Shown one piece after another: positions 1-11,346 of a stretch of DNA of 64,000 nucleotides. A model generated the notes under the pieces. It was not told the origin of the DNA. It was given only the letters and a program-made list of their open reading frames with translations, and did no database searches. Origin of the DNA: a bacterium (GTDB lineage Bacteria; Myxococcota; UBA727; JAUIJE01); assembly GCA_030431455.1 (NCBI GenBank), contig JAUIJE010000005.1:1-64000 (forward strand), in the 5' to 3' direction. Position 1 is the stretch's first letter; every line of letters begins with the position of its first letter. Both the position numbers and the translations under genes were made by a program.

Positions 1-157
1 CTTTGTCGATCTCGTCGTAGGCCATCACCTCGCCGCCCGAGGCCTCCGCCATCACTTTGGTGATCGCTGCCGAGAGCGTGGTCTTCCCGTGGTCGACGTG
101 ACCGATGGTGCCCACATTGACGTGCGGTTTGCCGCGCTCAAACTTCTCTTTCGCCAT
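1..157 (-). CDS. tuf: Elongation factor Tu, N-terminal part (cut by window edge)
   Basis: EF-Tu is the GTPase that delivers aminoacyl-tRNA to the ribosome. Only the first 52 codons lie in the window. The translation starts [20 protein letters not shown] and carries the P-loop GHVDHGKTT, which is diagnostic. The ATG at 157 is preceded by a GGAGAG ribosome site 8 nt upstream. It lies 56 bp downstream of fusA on the same strand, the classical end of the str operon. The 3' part continues left of the window. Confidence 0.97.
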   Translation of the reverse strand, partial: MAKEKFERGKPHVNVGTIGHVDHGKTTLSAAITKVMAEASGGEVMAYDEIDK

Positions 158-213
158 GACTCATACTCTCCTCGACCACGCCGGGTCGGATTAGATGCTG
201 TAGGACCGACCGA

Positions 214-2316
214 TCAACCGCCGGTGGCCTTGGACACGATTTCTTCCTCGATGGCCTTGGGCACCGCTTCGTAGTGCGAAAACTCCATCGTGTAGGTCGC
301 GCGCCCTTGGGTGCGGGACCGCAGGTCGTTGGAGTAGCCGAACATCTCGGCCAGCGGGACCTCCGCGGCGACGACTTTCAGACCCATGCGGTCTTCCATG
401 CCGTTGACGCGACCGCGGCGGGAGTTCACGTCGCCGATGACGTCGCCCATCCACTCTTCGGGGGTGATGATTTCGCATTTCATCACCGGCTCGAGGATTT
501 GGGGGGCGCCCTTCTTGGCGGCGTTCCGGAAGGCCTTGCTGCCGGTGATGTAGAAGACGTCCGCGGACGAGTCGACATCGTGGTAGCTGCCGTCGAACAG
601 GGTCGCCTTGATGTCCACCGCGGGGTACCCGGCTTGGATGCCGTTGGGCATCGCGTCGCGCAGGCCTTTCTCGACGGACGGGATGTATTCCTTCGGAACC
701 ACACCACCGACGATCTTGTTCTCGAATTCGAAGCCTTTGCCCGGCTCGTTGGGCTCGAGCTTGACCCACACGTGACCGAACTGACCACGACCGCCCGTCT
801 GCTTGACGTGCTTCTCTTCGTGCTCGACGGCTTTGGTGATGGTCTCGCGGTAGGCCACGCGGGGCTTGCCCACGTTGGTCTCGACGTTGAACTCACGCTT
901 CAGGCGGTCGACGATGATCTCGAGGTGGAGCTCGCCCATGCCCGCGATGGTGGTCTGGTTGGTCTCTTCGTCGGTGGTGCACCGCAGCGAAGGGTCCTCA
1001 CCCGAGAGCTTGCCGAGGGCCACACCAAGCTTCTCTTGGTCGGCTTTGGTCTTGGGCTCGATGGCGAGGGTGATGACCGCGGGGGGCACTTCGAGCGACT
1101 CGAGAATGATCTCGTTGTCGGGATCGCAGATGGTGTCACCGGTGATGGCATCAATGCCAATGCAGGCCACGATGTCCCCGGCGAACGCCTCTTCGAGGTC
1201 TTCGCGCTTGTCGGCGAACATGCGGACCAGGCGACCGATGCGGATCTTCTTGCCCGTGCGCATGTTCTTGACGCTCGTGCCCTTGGCGAGGGTGCCCGAG
1301 TACACACGGGTGAAGGCCAGCGTGCCGTACTTGTCATGAATGATCTTGAACGCCAGCGCGGCGAACGGCGCGTCGTCCTTGGACGGCCGGGTCGCGACTT
1401 CGTCTTCTTTGCCCGGGATGATGCCTTTGATGTCGGCGACATCGTTGGGCGCGGGCATGAAGTCGACGACCGCGTCGAGCATGAACTGCACGCCTTTGTT
1501 CTTGAAGGCGGTGCCGCAGAAGGTGGGGATGAGGTTGCCGGCGAGGCAGCCCTTGCGGACCGCGGCGATGACCTCGGCTTCGGTCATGTCGCCGCCTTCG
1601 AGGTACTTCTCCGCGAACGCGTCGTCTTGGTCGCCGCACTGGTCGAGCAGCGCTTCGCGGTACTCGTTGGCTTGGTCTTGCAGGTCCGCCGGGATGTCGA
1701 CGACATCGTATTTGGCGCCCAGGGACTCGTCTTGCCACACGATCGCTTTCATGCGGATGAGATCGATGATGCCGGCGAAGTCCGCCTCGGCCCCGATGGG
1801 CAGCGCGATGACGGCCGGGGTCGCCTTGAGGCGGTCCTTGATCATGCCCACGCAGCGGAAGAAGTTGGCCCCGGTGCGGTCCATCTTGTTGACGAAACAC
1901 ATCCGCGGAACGCCGTAGCGGTCGGCTTGGCGCCACACCGTCTCGGATTGCGGCTCCACGCCGGCCACACCGTCGAACACCACCACCGCGCCGTCGAGCA
2001 CGCGGAGCGAACGCTCGACCTCGATGGTGAAGTCGACGTGCCCGGGGGTGTCGATGATGTTGATCTTGATCTGCTTGGCCTTCGGGTCCTCGCGACGACG
2101 CCAGTAGGCGGTCACCGCGGCGGATTGAATCGTGATCCCGCGCTCGCGCTCTTGCGCCATGTAGTCGGTGGTCGCGGCGCCATCGTGCACCTCACCGATC
2201 TTGTGCGACAGACCGGTGTAGTAGAGGATGCGCTCCGTCGTCGTCGTCTTGCCCGCGTCGATGTGAGCGACGATGCCGATGTTGCGGGTGAGCTCCAAGG
2301 GATGCTCGCGTGCCAT
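214..2316 (-). CDS. fusA: Elongation factor G
   Basis: EF-G is the cytoplasmic GTPase that drives ribosomal translocation. The 700-residue product has the usual length for the family. It shows the G1 motif [15 protein letters not shown] near residue 20, the switch region [10 protein letters not shown]3 DTPGHVDF, G4 NKMD, and a full set of C-terminal domains ending in [16 protein letters not shown] chose the ATG at 2316 because GGAG lies 8 nt upstream; an in-frame TTG six bases earlier is too close to that site. The gene sits between rpsG and tuf, as is standard. Residues look intact. Confidence 0.98.
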   Translation of the reverse strand: MAREHPLELTRNIGIVAHIDAGKTTTTERILYYTGLSHKIGEVHDGAATTDYMAQERERGITIQSAAVTAYWRRREDPKAKQIKINIIDTPGHVDFTIEVERSLRVLDGAVVVFDGVAGVEPQSETVWRQADRYGVPRMCFVNKMDRTGANFFRCVGMIKDRLKATPAVIALPIGAEADFAGIIDLIRMKAIVWQDESLGAKYDVVDIPADLQDQANEYREALLDQCGDQDDAFAEKYLEGGDMTEAEVIAAVRKGCLAGNLIPTFCGTAFKNKGVQFMLDAVVDFMPAPNDVADIKGIIPGKEDEVATRPSKDDAPFAALAFKIIHDKYGTLAFTRVYSGTLAKGTSVKNMRTGKKIRIGRLVRMFADKREDLEEAFAGDIVACIGIDAITGDTICDPDNEIILESLEVPPAVITLAIEPKTKADQEKLGVALGKLSGEDPSLRCTTDEETNQTTIAGMGELHLEIIVDRLKREFNVETNVGKPRVAYRETITKAVEHEEKHVKQTGGRGQFGHVWVKLEPNEPGKGFEFENKIVGGVVPKEYIPSVEKGLRDAMPNGIQAGYPAVDIKATLFDGSYHDVDSSADVFYITGSKAFRNAAKKGAPQILEPVMKCEIITPEEWMGDVIGDVNSRRGRVNGMEDRMGLKVVAAEVPLAEMFGYSNDLRSRTQGRATYTMEFSHYEAVPKAIEEEIVSKATGG

Positions 2317-2363
2317 GACCAATTCTCCGACCGCAGAAGTGCGGACCTAAAGGGGATGCAGGA

Positions 2364-2834
2364 TTACCAGCGGTAGTGGGCGAAGGCCTTGTTGGCTTCG
2401 GCCATGCGGTGGGTGTCTTCGCGCTTTTTGACCGCCGCGCCACGGCCTTGGGCCGCGTCGAGGATTTCGTTGGCCAGCCGCTCGCGCATGGTGCGCTCGC
2501 CGCGGGCGCGGGCGTGGTTGCGGAGCCAACGCAGGCCGAGGGCCACGCGACGCTCGGCGCGGACTTCGACCGGCACTTGGAAGTTGGCGCCACCCACCCG
2601 GCGAGACTTGACCTCGACCGAGGGCTTCACCTGCTCCAGGGCGTTCTTGAAGACCTTGATGGGGTCTTCGTTGGTGCGGTCTTTGACGATGTCAAACGCG
2701 CCGTAGACGATGCGCTCGGCCACGGACTTCTTGCCCTGCAGCATGACCACGTTGACCAGCTTGGTGACCAAACGATCCGCGTAGATCGGGTCCGGGTTGA
2801 TTTTGCGTTTGGGAACTTCGCGACGACGGGGCAT
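2364..2834 (-). CDS. rpsG: 30S ribosomal protein S7
   Basis: S7 nucleates assembly of the 30S head and contacts the mRNA exit region. The 156-residue product starts [20 protein letters not shown] and contains the conserved [13 protein letters not shown] and LANEILDAA segments; length is typical. It lies 27 bp downstream of rpsL and 47 bp upstream of fusA, so it is the second gene of the str operon. In many bacteria S7 is the autoregulator of this operon, but no regulatory hairpin was identified here. Confidence 0.98.
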   Translation of the reverse strand: MPRRREVPKRKINPDPIYADRLVTKLVNVVMLQGKKSVAERIVYGAFDIVKDRTNEDPIKVFKNALEQVKPSVEVKSRRVGGANFQVPVEVRAERRVALGLRWLRNHARARGERTMRERLANEILDAAQGRGAAVKKREDTHRMAEANKAFAHYRW

Positions 2835-2861
2835 GGCCGGTCTCCTGGAATCTGTGGGGCC

Positions 2862-3233
2862 TTACTTGGGCCGCTTGGTGCCGTACTTGGAACGACCGCG
2901 ACGGCGGTCGTTGACGCCGACGGCGTCGAGGGTGCCGCGCACCACGTGATAACGAACGCCCGGGAGGTCTTTGACCCGGCCCCCGCGGATGAGCACGACG
3001 CTGTGCTCTTGGAGATTGTGACCCTCGCCCGGGATGTAGGTGGTGACCTCGAGCTGGTTGGTCAGGCGGACACGGGCGACCTTGCGCAGCGCCGAGTTCG
3101 GCTTCTTCGGGGTCGTGGTGTACACGCGGGTGCACACGCCGCGCTTTTGCGGGCACGCCTTGAGGTGGGGCGAGTCGCTGCGGTCCTTGATTTGTTTGCG
3201 CCCTTTGCGCACGAGCTGATTGATCGTCGGCAT
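2862..3233 (-). CDS. rpsL: 30S ribosomal protein S12
   Basis: S12 lies at the decoding centre and controls accuracy. The 123-residue product contains the hallmark [20 protein letters not shown] and [17 protein letters not shown] segments. The first holds the lysine (KKPNSALRK) whose substitution gives streptomycin resistance in other bacteria; here it is wild type. The start ATG at 3233 follows GAGG with a 5-nt gap. It is the first gene of the str operon and is preceded by a strong-looking promoter at 3406-3433. Confidence 0.98.
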   Translation of the reverse strand: MPTINQLVRKGRKQIKDRSDSPHLKACPQKRGVCTRVYTTTPKKPNSALRKVARVRLTNQLEVTTYIPGEGHNLQEHSVVLIRGGRVKDLPGVRYHVVRGTLDAVGVNDRRRGRSKYGTKRPK

Positions 3234-3405
3234 ACTGTCCTCTGTTCCTCAGGTTCCTCGCGAAAGAGACGAAGAGGGCCGCTCAAACGCCGAAAGCTAA
3301 TGGCCGGTGAGACAATGCTCTGGGCCAAGCCCGACGAATGACGCATCGCTATGAGCAACGCGAAAGCCCCCAACGGCGCGGATCGCGCGGTGTGGGAACA
3401 GGCGC

Positions 3406-3433
3406 ACTATATAGAGGGCGAATGGTCTGTCAA
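3406..3433 (-). promoter_or_regulatory. Sigma70-type promoter of the str operon
   Basis: On the minus strand a perfect -35 TTGACA (3428-3433) is followed by a 16-nt gap and TATAGT (3406-3411). This places the transcript start near 3399 and gives a leader of about 165 nt before rpsL. It is the best consensus promoter in the window. The rest of the 309-base spacer 3234-3542 holds the leader and the short upstream region of the kinase gene; no gene or clear terminator is seen in it. Confidence 0.75.
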
Positions 3434-3542
3434 CGGCTTTGGCGTACATTCTCCTACCCGAATTTCACCTTTTGAATCATGGGGTTAGAGAATCCGCCGA
3501 ACCGCGGAAGACCCCGCCAACCCAGCCGAGATACCCTTCGGT

Positions 3543-4766
3543 ATGACCGCAGAACGGGTCGGTCCCTACGAGATCCTGCAGCTGTTGGCCCAAGGGGGCA
3601 TGGCCGAGATCTTCCTTGCCCGCCGGGTGGGCCCCGGGGGTTTTGAGAAGCGCGTCGTGATCAAACGCATCGCCAAGAAGCTGCTGGGCGACGGTGAGAT
3701 CGAAGCAATGTTCATGGATGAGGCCCGGGTCCAGGCGCTGCTCGACCACCCCCACATCGTGCAGATTTACGATTTCGGCGAGGACGACGGCAACTACTAC
3801 ATCGCGATGGAGTTTGTGGCCGGGGCCACCCTCCGGTGGTTCATCGACAACGCGCGGGCCAAAGGCCGGGTGGTGCCGCTGCACCATGCCCTGCGCATCA
3901 TGGCCGACGTGCTCGGCGCCCTGCACTACGCCCACGTCCTCGAGGACGACCTCGGCCAACCACTGGGGGTGATCCACCGGGACATCTCCCCGGTCAACGT
4001 GTTGGTGGCCCGCACCGGGCACGCCAAGCTGTGCGACTTCGGGGTGGCCAAGAGCCAGCTGCAGACACATTTGACCCGGGTGGGCATCGTCAAAGGGAAG
4101 TTCCGCTACATGTCGCCCGAGCAGCTGTGTGGCGAGCCCATCGACCGGCGCGTGGACGTGTTCGGGGTGGGGGTTTGTTTTTGGGAGCTGCTCACCGGCC
4201 GGCGGCTGTTTCACCACAAGGACGAGGGGGACGTGGTGCGGGCCATCCGGTCGGGGGCCTACCCGCGGCCGTCGTCGCTGCGGTCGGACCTGCCCAAGGC
4301 GGTGGACCGGCTCTTGCGCAAGGCGCTGCAGCGCGACCCCGCGGAGCGGTTCGACACCGCGCGGGAGTTTGAGCTCAGCTGCGAAGAGCTGCTCAAGCAC
4401 CTGCCCAAGGGCAGCACCAGCGCCCTGCTCTCGCGGTATGCCCGCGGCGAAATCGACGGCCGGGCCGAGAACACCCGGGTCCGGACCGCGACCCACCGCA
4501 TCGAGAGCGTGTGGGAGAGCGGGTTCGAGGCGCTCGACCCGCCGGTCCCCGGCCACGACGACGAGGTTCCGCTCGAAGACGAGCAGACCATCCCGCGCAC
4601 CGAAGGCGCGTCGACGCTGACGCGGGCGGCAAGCCTGGCCCTCAGCGCCCCCGCGGGCGCGTTTGCCGGGGTCGCGAAGACCGCGAAGGTGGTCGAAAAC
4701 GCGCTGCGCCGGGGGCAGACCGACCCCGAGGTGAACATCACCCGCTCGACCTCGGGCGAGGATTGA
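3543..4766 (+). CDS. Hanks-type serine/threonine protein kinase
   Basis: This is a soluble Ser/Thr kinase of 407 residues. The catalytic domain spans about residues 8-280. It shows the glycine loop LAQGGMAEIF, the ATP lysine in VVIK (K41), the catalytic loop HRDISPVNV (H145-D147), the metal-binding DFG (165-167) and SPE in place of APE (191-193). HRDISPxN instead of HRDLKPxN is common in myxobacterial kinases. The C-terminal 125 residues are charged, low complexity and lack a transmembrane helix or sensor domain, so the kinase is probably cytoplasmic. The next gene follows at once, with its SD inside the kinase 3' end, suggesting co-expression with a surface lipoprotein. Substrate unknown. 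Confidence 0.93.
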   Translation: MTAERVGPYEILQLLAQGGMAEIFLARRVGPGGFEKRVVIKRIAKKLLGDGEIEAMFMDEARVQALLDHPHIVQIYDFGEDDGNYYIAMEFVAGATLRWFIDNARAKGRVVPLHHALRIMADVLGALHYAHVLEDDLGQPLGVIHRDISPVNVLVARTGHAKLCDFGVAKSQLQTHLTRVGIVKGKFRYMSPEQLCGEPIDRRVDVFGVGVCFWELLTGRRLFHHKDEGDVVRAIRSGAYPRPSSLRSDLPKAVDRLLRKALQRDPAERFDTAREFELSCEELLKHLPKGSTSALLSRYARGEIDGRAENTRVRTATHRIESVWESGFEALDPPVPGHDDEVPLEDEQTIPRTEGASTLTRAASLALSAPAGAFAGVAKTAKVVENALRRGQTDPEVNITRSTSGED

Positions 4767-4767
4767 C

Positions 4768-6570
<1,803 letters not shown>

Positions 6571-6653
6571 CCGGCCATGCCGGCCCCCGCCCGCGGGTGT
6601 GTCGAACCAGCGGACCTGTCGACGAACCGGGCATGGGCCGATAGGCTTTTGTC

Positions 6654-7058
6654 ATGACCGAGCAAAAGCGCCCCCCGCTGTACGAGGCCGATCACGGGAT
6701 CGTGGTCCGGGTCGAGAGCGCCTTTTTGCCGGAGCACTCCGCGCCCCGGGACGGGCGGTGGGCGTTTTCCTACACGGTCACCATCGTCAACGATGGCCCC
6801 GACGCGGCCACCCTGCTCGCCCGGCACTGGATCATCACCGACGGCAACGGGGATGTGGAGCACGTGCGCGGGCCGGGTGTGGTCGGCTACCAGCCCGCGC
6901 TCAAGCCCGGCCAGAGCTTTTCGTACACCAGCGGGGCCATCCTCAAGACCCCGCGCGGCATCATGCAGGGCGAGTACTTGATGCAGCGGCCGGACGGCAG
7001 CCGCTTCGAGGCCGACATCCCCGCGTTCGCCCTCGCCACCCCCAGCGCGATTCACTGA
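6654..7058 (+). CDS. apaG: ApaG family protein
   Basis: ApaG is a small beta-sandwich (fibronectin III-like) cytoplasmic protein linked in enterobacteria to cobalt/magnesium resistance and diadenosine tetraphosphate metabolism; its biochemical role is unsettled. The 134-residue product shows the family signature: SYTVTIVNDG, LLARHWIITDGNG, the glycine-rich GPGVVGYQPALKPG and YTSGAILKTPRGIMQGEY. Length is close to the family norm of about 125. It stands alone, 83 bp after the large lipoprotein gene and without its usual ksgA/apaH neighbours. Confidence 0.93.
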   Translation: MTEQKRPPLYEADHGIVVRVESAFLPEHSAPRDGRWAFSYTVTIVNDGPDAATLLARHWIITDGNGDVEHVRGPGVVGYQPALKPGQSFSYTSGAILKTPRGIMQGEYLMQRPDGSRFEADIPAFALATPSAIH

Positions 7059-7256
7059 TTCCCTGCGGGGGGCTGTCCCAGCCCCCTGCCCTGCTCGCGC
7101 GCGCGAGCGCTCGCGGGGCCCCACCCCCAATGTCGACGCTTCCAAGCTCGCTGCGCTCGCGTCGGGCCGGGTCGTACGCGGTGCGTACGACGGGTCAAGG
7201 AATGCTCGCGCGGGCAGACCGCGCGGCTTGTCGCCGGTGATCTTGCTCGAACGGGC
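7059..7256. repeat. Hairpin-rich intergenic spacer
   Basis: This spacer has no gene. It holds nested GC-rich palindromes, among them GGGGGCTGTCCCAGCCCCC near 7066 and CTCGCGCGCGCGAG near 7093, and a fragment AAGCTCGCTGCGCTCGCG. It resembles the repeat-rich spacers at 9503-9792, 50734-50926 and 53755-54142. It lies between convergent genes and may serve as a bidirectional transcription end. Confidence 0.5.
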
Positions 7257-7781
7257 TCAGCGCCAGGCGCGCATGGTGGGGCCGGAGGCGTCGAGGGCGT
7301 ACTCGGTGACGCGATCGATCTGGTCGCGCAGGAGGGCCACGGGGTTGTCCGCGAGCACCTTCCATTCGTCCATCGCCGCGTAGAACGCGACCGTCTGATC
7401 GCCATCGTCGTACAGGCCAAACACGTCGGGACCGGATCGGCCCCACCAATGTTTCTGCTTGAGCGCCTGGTGGGACGCGGGGGGGTACATCGCGATGCAC
7501 AGCGCGCCGGTCTGCGTGTCCCACTCGTCGAAGGTCTTGACCATCTCGGGTTCTTCCCGGCGGCTGAACAACCCCTCGAGCACCGCGGTCAGCAGCCCGC
7601 GCGCCGGGGCGGCGAGAAACACCGGGCCCGCGGCGGCGCAGGCCTTCTCCAGGTAGGTCCAGGGGGCCGCGGTGGCGTCGATGCCGCGCAAGACCTCGTC
7701 GAGGGCGGCGTCGTCCGCGCCGAGCACGCCGGCCAGGCGGTGAAACTCAATTTGCAGCTCGGCGAGGTTGGCTTGCTCCAC
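7257..7781 (-). CDS. Hypothetical protein
   Basis: I do not recognise this 174-residue protein. I chose the GTG at 7781 because GGAGG lies 7 nt upstream; longer starts reach into a non-coding-looking region. It has no signal peptide or membrane segment. The C-terminal half is rich in aromatic residues (FDEWDTQTG, KHWWGRSGPDVFGLYDD, FYAAMDEWKVLADNP), which suggests a compact globular domain. It stands alone between the convergent apaG and the same-strand outer membrane protein gene. Confidence 0.65.
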   Translation of the reverse strand: MEQANLAELQIEFHRLAGVLGADDAALDEVLRGIDATAAPWTYLEKACAAAGPVFLAAPARGLLTAVLEGLFSRREEPEMVKTFDEWDTQTGALCIAMYPPASHQALKQKHWWGRSGPDVFGLYDDGDQTVAFYAAMDEWKVLADNPVALLRDQIDRVTEYALDASGPTMRAWR

Positions 7782-7929
7782 GTCGCGGCCTCCGGGGATG
7801 GGCACCCCGGGCGGTGGGCACCGAGGGCTTATTATTCCTATACCCGTGGGCCGGATTTGGGCAGGGCTCCTGAGCAACTACAAGAACAATTCAGGGAGCA
7901 ATGGTGCTGTTTTCAGGACTTCACAGGCA

Positions 7930-9087
7930 TCACCAGTCAAGGCCCACCAGCCGGGGCAGCGACGGGATGCGCCACCGCACGCCGGCGCCGAACATGATGT
8001 CGAACTGTGGCCACACCCGCGGGGTCACGAACACGTCGACGTCAAAGGACTCGATCCGGCCGTAGGTCAGCCCGATGGGAATCGTCACGCTGCGGGACCA
8101 CCCATCATCGCGGAGCAGGAAGTGGTTGATGCCGGGGCGGTCGACGTTGACGAAGGTGACGGACAGCTCGCGCACTTTGGTGCCCACCACTTCGGCGTAG
8201 CCGAGACCGGCGGTGATCGCGAGGTTGTCGAGGAGGTCGTAGGTGAGGTGGAGGTCGGTGGAGATGGCGTTCTGGTTGTCGTTGGACAATAGAGACAAGC
8301 GGTACCGAAAGCGCGCTTGCCAGTAAATCGAGAAACGATCCCCCAGCGCCCGGGCGTAGGCGAGGCCGGCCTCGAAGTGCCACCGGAACCCGACCTGGGG
8401 CTCGCCCGCGTCCTCGACGAGGCGGAAGCCAGCATCGAAATATGACAAGCCCCCGTCGACGATGAGCGCCCCGAGCAGACCCTGCTGAGACCCGATCTTG
8501 AACCGGGTCATCAACCCCGCGGGATAGGGCGCCAGCGTCGTGCGCAGCTCCCACCAATCAAAAATGCCAAACCGCACGTCATTGGTCAGCCGGGTCGGCC
8601 CCGTGCCCACCAAGCCGTAGTGGATGTCGGCCTCGAACCCGAACTGCCCGAGCAGCGGCTCGCGCCGGGTCAGCGGCACCGGATCGCCCAACCGGCGTCC
8701 CGCCGGGGCCGGCTCCTCCGCCGCCGGGGCCTCCTCCGGGGGCGGCGCGGGCGGCGGCACCACCTCGACCTCAACCTCGGGCTCGTCGGTGGCCGCGGGC
8801 CGATCGGAGGGGTCTTGCGCGGGGGGCGGGACCGGCGCGGGGGTCTCGGCCGGCGCCGGGTCCTCCGCCGGGGGCGTCCCCGTCGGCGTGTCGGCAGGGG
8901 GCGCGGGGGTCTCGGCCGGGGGCGCCGGCGCGTCGTCGTCGTCCGCGGGCTCCTCGTCGAAGTCATCGAACTCGGACGTGTCGATGTCGTCAAACTCGTC
9001 CGCGTACTCTTCGACCCCACCGCCCTCTTGGGCCCCGGCGGTCGTCGACCACACCACACACATCGCCACCAGCCACGCCCTGCTCAT
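7930..9087 (-). CDS. Putative outer membrane beta-barrel protein with acidic/Pro-rich N-terminal region
   Basis: The 385-residue product begins with a signal peptide (MSRAWLVAMCVVWSTTAGAQ, cleavage after AGA). An acidic stretch (FDDIDTSEFDDFDEE) and about 85 residues of Pro/Ala/Glu low complexity follow, then a domain from about residue 150 to the end made of alternating-pattern strands rich in Tyr, Phe and Trp (FEADIHYGLVG, YWQARFRYRLSLLS, MFGAGVRWRI). This pattern is typical of an outer membrane barrel preceded by a periplasmic linker. The family could not be named. The start ATG at 9087 fits the signal peptide. Confidence 0.75.
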   Translation of the reverse strand: MSRAWLVAMCVVWSTTAGAQEGGGVEEYADEFDDIDTSEFDDFDEEPADDDDAPAPPAETPAPPADTPTGTPPAEDPAPAETPAPVPPPAQDPSDRPAATDEPEVEVEVVPPPAPPPEEAPAAEEPAPAGRRLGDPVPLTRREPLLGQFGFEADIHYGLVGTGPTRLTNDVRFGIFDWWELRTTLAPYPAGLMTRFKIGSQQGLLGALIVDGGLSYFDAGFRLVEDAGEPQVGFRWHFEAGLAYARALGDRFSIYWQARFRYRLSLLSNDNQNAISTDLHLTYDLLDNLAITAGLGYAEVVGTKVRELSVTFVNVDRPGINHFLLRDDGWSRSVTIPIGLTYGRIESFDVDVFVTPRVWPQFDIMFGAGVRWRIPSLPRLVGLDW

Positions 9088-9229
9088 GCCCCCCTCGTAC
9101 CACACCCGACCCCCCAGGCGGAAACGCCCGAGACGGTCAAAAACTGGCGGGGCCGCCCCCGGGGTCCGACAATGGCGCCAGATTGTGCCCGCGGGCCGAA
9201 GCCCGCCCCCCCTGCCGCCGGAGGTCCCC

Positions 9230-9502
9230 ATGGGTCGCGCCCAAGACGTCAACATCCCCGCCCCCGTGCGCCAGGCCCGCCTGAGCCGCGCCGCCCGCGC
9301 CCACATCGACGCCTCCTGGCGCGGCCTGGTCGAGGCCGCGGCCCACGAACGCAAGCGCCTCCTCGACGAGCTCAACGCCGCCCGGCGCGTCATTTGGGCC
9401 CAGCGCATGGAAGCCGCCCGCTGGCAGGAGAAGGCCGAACAGACCGCCCAGGAGCGCGACCACCTCTTCGCGCTCCTCGTCGACACCGACACCCCCCGCT
9501 GA
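9230..9502 (+). CDS. Small charged helical protein, hypothetical
   Basis: A 90-residue protein starting at ATG 9230, which has GGAGG five bases upstream. The sequence is Arg/Ala/Glu-rich and predicted helical (AAAHERKRLLDELNAARRV, WQEKAEQTAQERDHL), so a short coiled coil is likely. It has no signal peptide or known motif. The good ribosome site is the main reason to accept it. It is transcribed away from the outer membrane protein gene at 7930-9087. Confidence 0.6.
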   Translation: MGRAQDVNIPAPVRQARLSRAARAHIDASWRGLVEAAAHERKRLLDELNAARRVIWAQRMEAARWQEKAEQTAQERDHLFALLVDTDTPR

Positions 9503-9792
9503 AGCGCGGCAACGCTGCGCGTTGCTTGGGAACGCTTCGCGTTGCTTGGCAACCCTGCGGGTTGGCTTGGGCAGCCCTGCGGGTTGCTTGGGCAACCTGC
9601 GGTTGCCTTGGCCATTCCTCCGGAATCGCACGACGCGAACCTCACGCCTTCCACAGCGGGTTGCATCCGACCGGATGCAACCCGGCCCGACGGGCCGAAG
9701 GCCCTTGGAGGACCGAGGGGGATGGGGGCCCCGCGACTCGGCGAGCTTGCGAGCCGTGAGCGGGGGAAGGGGCCTGCGCCCCTTCCCAAAGG
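9503..9792. repeat. Intergenic repeat block: five ~21-bp tandem units plus a 12-bp-stem hairpin
   Basis: About 290 bases without a gene. From about 9508 to 9610 five degenerate units of about 21 bp built around CTGCGGGTTGCTTGGGCA follow each other. At 9658-9683 a perfect hairpin has the stem GGGTTGCATCCG and a two-base loop. A 29-bp stretch at 9733-9761 recurs without change at 53927-53955. The block ends just after the imuB stop codon and may also terminate transcription. Confidence 0.75.
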
Positions 9793-11346
9793 CTAATCGA
9801 ACCACGCGTGCACCGTCAGCTCCTCGGCTTCGGTGTCCCACACGCACAGCGCACGCCGGCCATCGGAGGTGAGCACCACCCGGTAGTCGCGCTCGACGGG
9901 GCGGTCTCGGTCGTCTTCGCCCGCGAGGCGAAAAAACGGGACCGCGCTCTTCACCGCCCCCGGGTGCACCCTTTCGGGGGCGGTCACAAACCGCACCGGC
10001 CACGACCAACCCGACCGGAAATGGCCGGGCCCGTCGTCGTCCTTCGGGGGCCAGCCGAGGCCGGTCATGCGCTCGGGCAACATGTGCGGCCGGGGATAGG
10101 GACTGCCCACCCGCTCAGGCCCGAGCTCGGCCATGAGCTCGGCGAGGAGCGAACGCAATGTCTCTGGAGCTTGTTCGGCCGCGGCCTCGACGTCGGCGAA
10201 CAGGGGAGACTGAACCCCCGCCACCCGCGAGGCCGGTCCCGCCCGGAGCACGAGCCGGTGCACCTCGCCGGACAGCCCCGTGCGCTCGAGCCGCAACCGC
10301 AGCGCGTCGAGGAGCGCGCGGGGATCGTCGAGGGGCTCGGGGAACATCAGCTCACAGACCTGCACATTTTTGTCCGCGGTCTCGACGTCGGCGTCCTCGC
10401 TCTCTTGGATGGGCAACACCAACAGCTCGAGCCTGACCCCGAGCAGCCGCTCGCCCCGCGCCCCCACCCGTCGACAGACCCGCTCACAAAGCGGCAACAG
10501 CGCGAACAGCAACGACTCGAGGCGCAACACCCCGAAATCGAAGTCGCGCACCTCGGCGATCTCGGGCGGGGGCCGGATGCCCTTGACCGGCATCTGGTCG
10601 TGGGCCGAGAGCAGGTCGAACACCGCCTTGGCCTCTTTGTACAACCGCGGCGCGAGCCGGCTCTTGGACAGGCCGGCCACGTCGGACAGCGTCTGCAGCC
10701 CGAGCTCGAGCAGGGCCTCGCTCAAATCCGGCGACAGCCCCGCGACCTCGAGGGGGAGCCGGCCGATGGCCTCTCGTTGGCGGTCGGCGGGCACATACAA
10801 CGTGCGGTCGCGGCCGGACCGTTGATACCGGTGCGCGGCCAATGCCAATGCGCGCGACAAGCGTTTGCCCGGGCTCGCCGCCACCGCGCATTCGTGGCCG
10901 GCTTGCTCGAGGAGGCCGGCGATGTGGCGCAGCTGGGTGGGCACCGGGCGGGGAATGCCGGTGAGGTCGAGATACAAAAACCGCTCCTCGGGCTCGACGA
11001 GGGGGGCGGCGGACAGGCAGAGCTCGGCCAAGCTCAAAAGCTCCGCTTCGATGCGCTCCTCGCGCACGATGGCCACATCAAGGGCGGGCTCGTGCACCTG
11101 GGCATCGAGGATGCGCATGGGGGGCAACACCCCCCGCGCGCGCAGGTCGTCCGAGCAGTCCACGATGCGCATCACCCCGCGCAGGACCCAATCAGGCTTG
11201 TCTCGGGGGCGCACCACCAGCACGGTCCCGCTCTCGATGGCCATGTCCTCGTCGTCGTCGCGCTCTTGGTCTTTGGCCAGCACCGTGCGCGGCAGCCGCG
11301 GCAAAAACGCGCAGGCGATGACCCGGTCGTGGCGGGGGCGGCTCAT
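9793..11346 (-). CDS. imuB: ImuB-like, Y-family DNA polymerase homologue
   Basis: ImuB is a catalytically inactive Y-family polymerase relative that bridges the sliding clamp, ImuA and the error-prone polymerase DnaE2 in SOS mutagenesis. The 517-residue product has the palm-like N-terminus with FLYLDLTGIPRPVPTQ, the GHECAVAASPGKRLSRALA region, a helix-hairpin-helix segment (LLELGLQTLSDVAGLSKSRLAPR, about 220-245) and the long C-terminal domain seen in ImuB. The acidic catalytic motifs of active Y-family polymerases are not evident. The length fits ImuB. The start overlaps the imuA stop by four bases, which implies translational coupling. No dnaE2 is in the window. Confidence 0.82.
   Translation of the reverse strand: MSRPRHDRVIACAFLPRLPRTVLAKDQERDDDEDMAIESGTVLVVRPRDKPDWVLRGVMRIVDCSDDLRARGVLPPMRILDAQVHEPALDVAIVREERIEAELLSLAELCLSAAPLVEPEERFLYLDLTGIPRPVPTQLRHIAGLLEQAGHECAVAASPGKRLSRALALAAHRYQRSGRDRTLYVPADRQREAIGRLPLEVAGLSPDLSEALLELGLQTLSDVAGLSKSRLAPRLYKEAKAVFDLLSAHDQMPVKGIRPPPEIAEVRDFDFGVLRLESLLFALLPLCERVCRRVGARGERLLGVRLELLVLPIQESEDADVETADKNVQVCELMFPEPLDDPRALLDALRLRLERTGLSGEVHRLVLRAGPASRVAGVQSPLFADVEAAAEQAPETLRSLLAELMAELGPERVGSPYPRPHMLPERMTGLGWPPKDDDGPGHFRSGWSWPVRFVTAPERVHPGAVKSAVPFFRLAGEDDRDRPVERDYRVVLTSDGRRALCVWDTEAEELTVHAWFD

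Noticed and set aside
274-2376. 700-codon open frame on the plus strand
   Set aside because: Antisense to fusA, which is unmistakable on the other strand.
9508-9610. CRISPR-like array
   Set aside because: Units are contiguous and degenerate, there are no unique spacers of constant length, and no cas gene is near.
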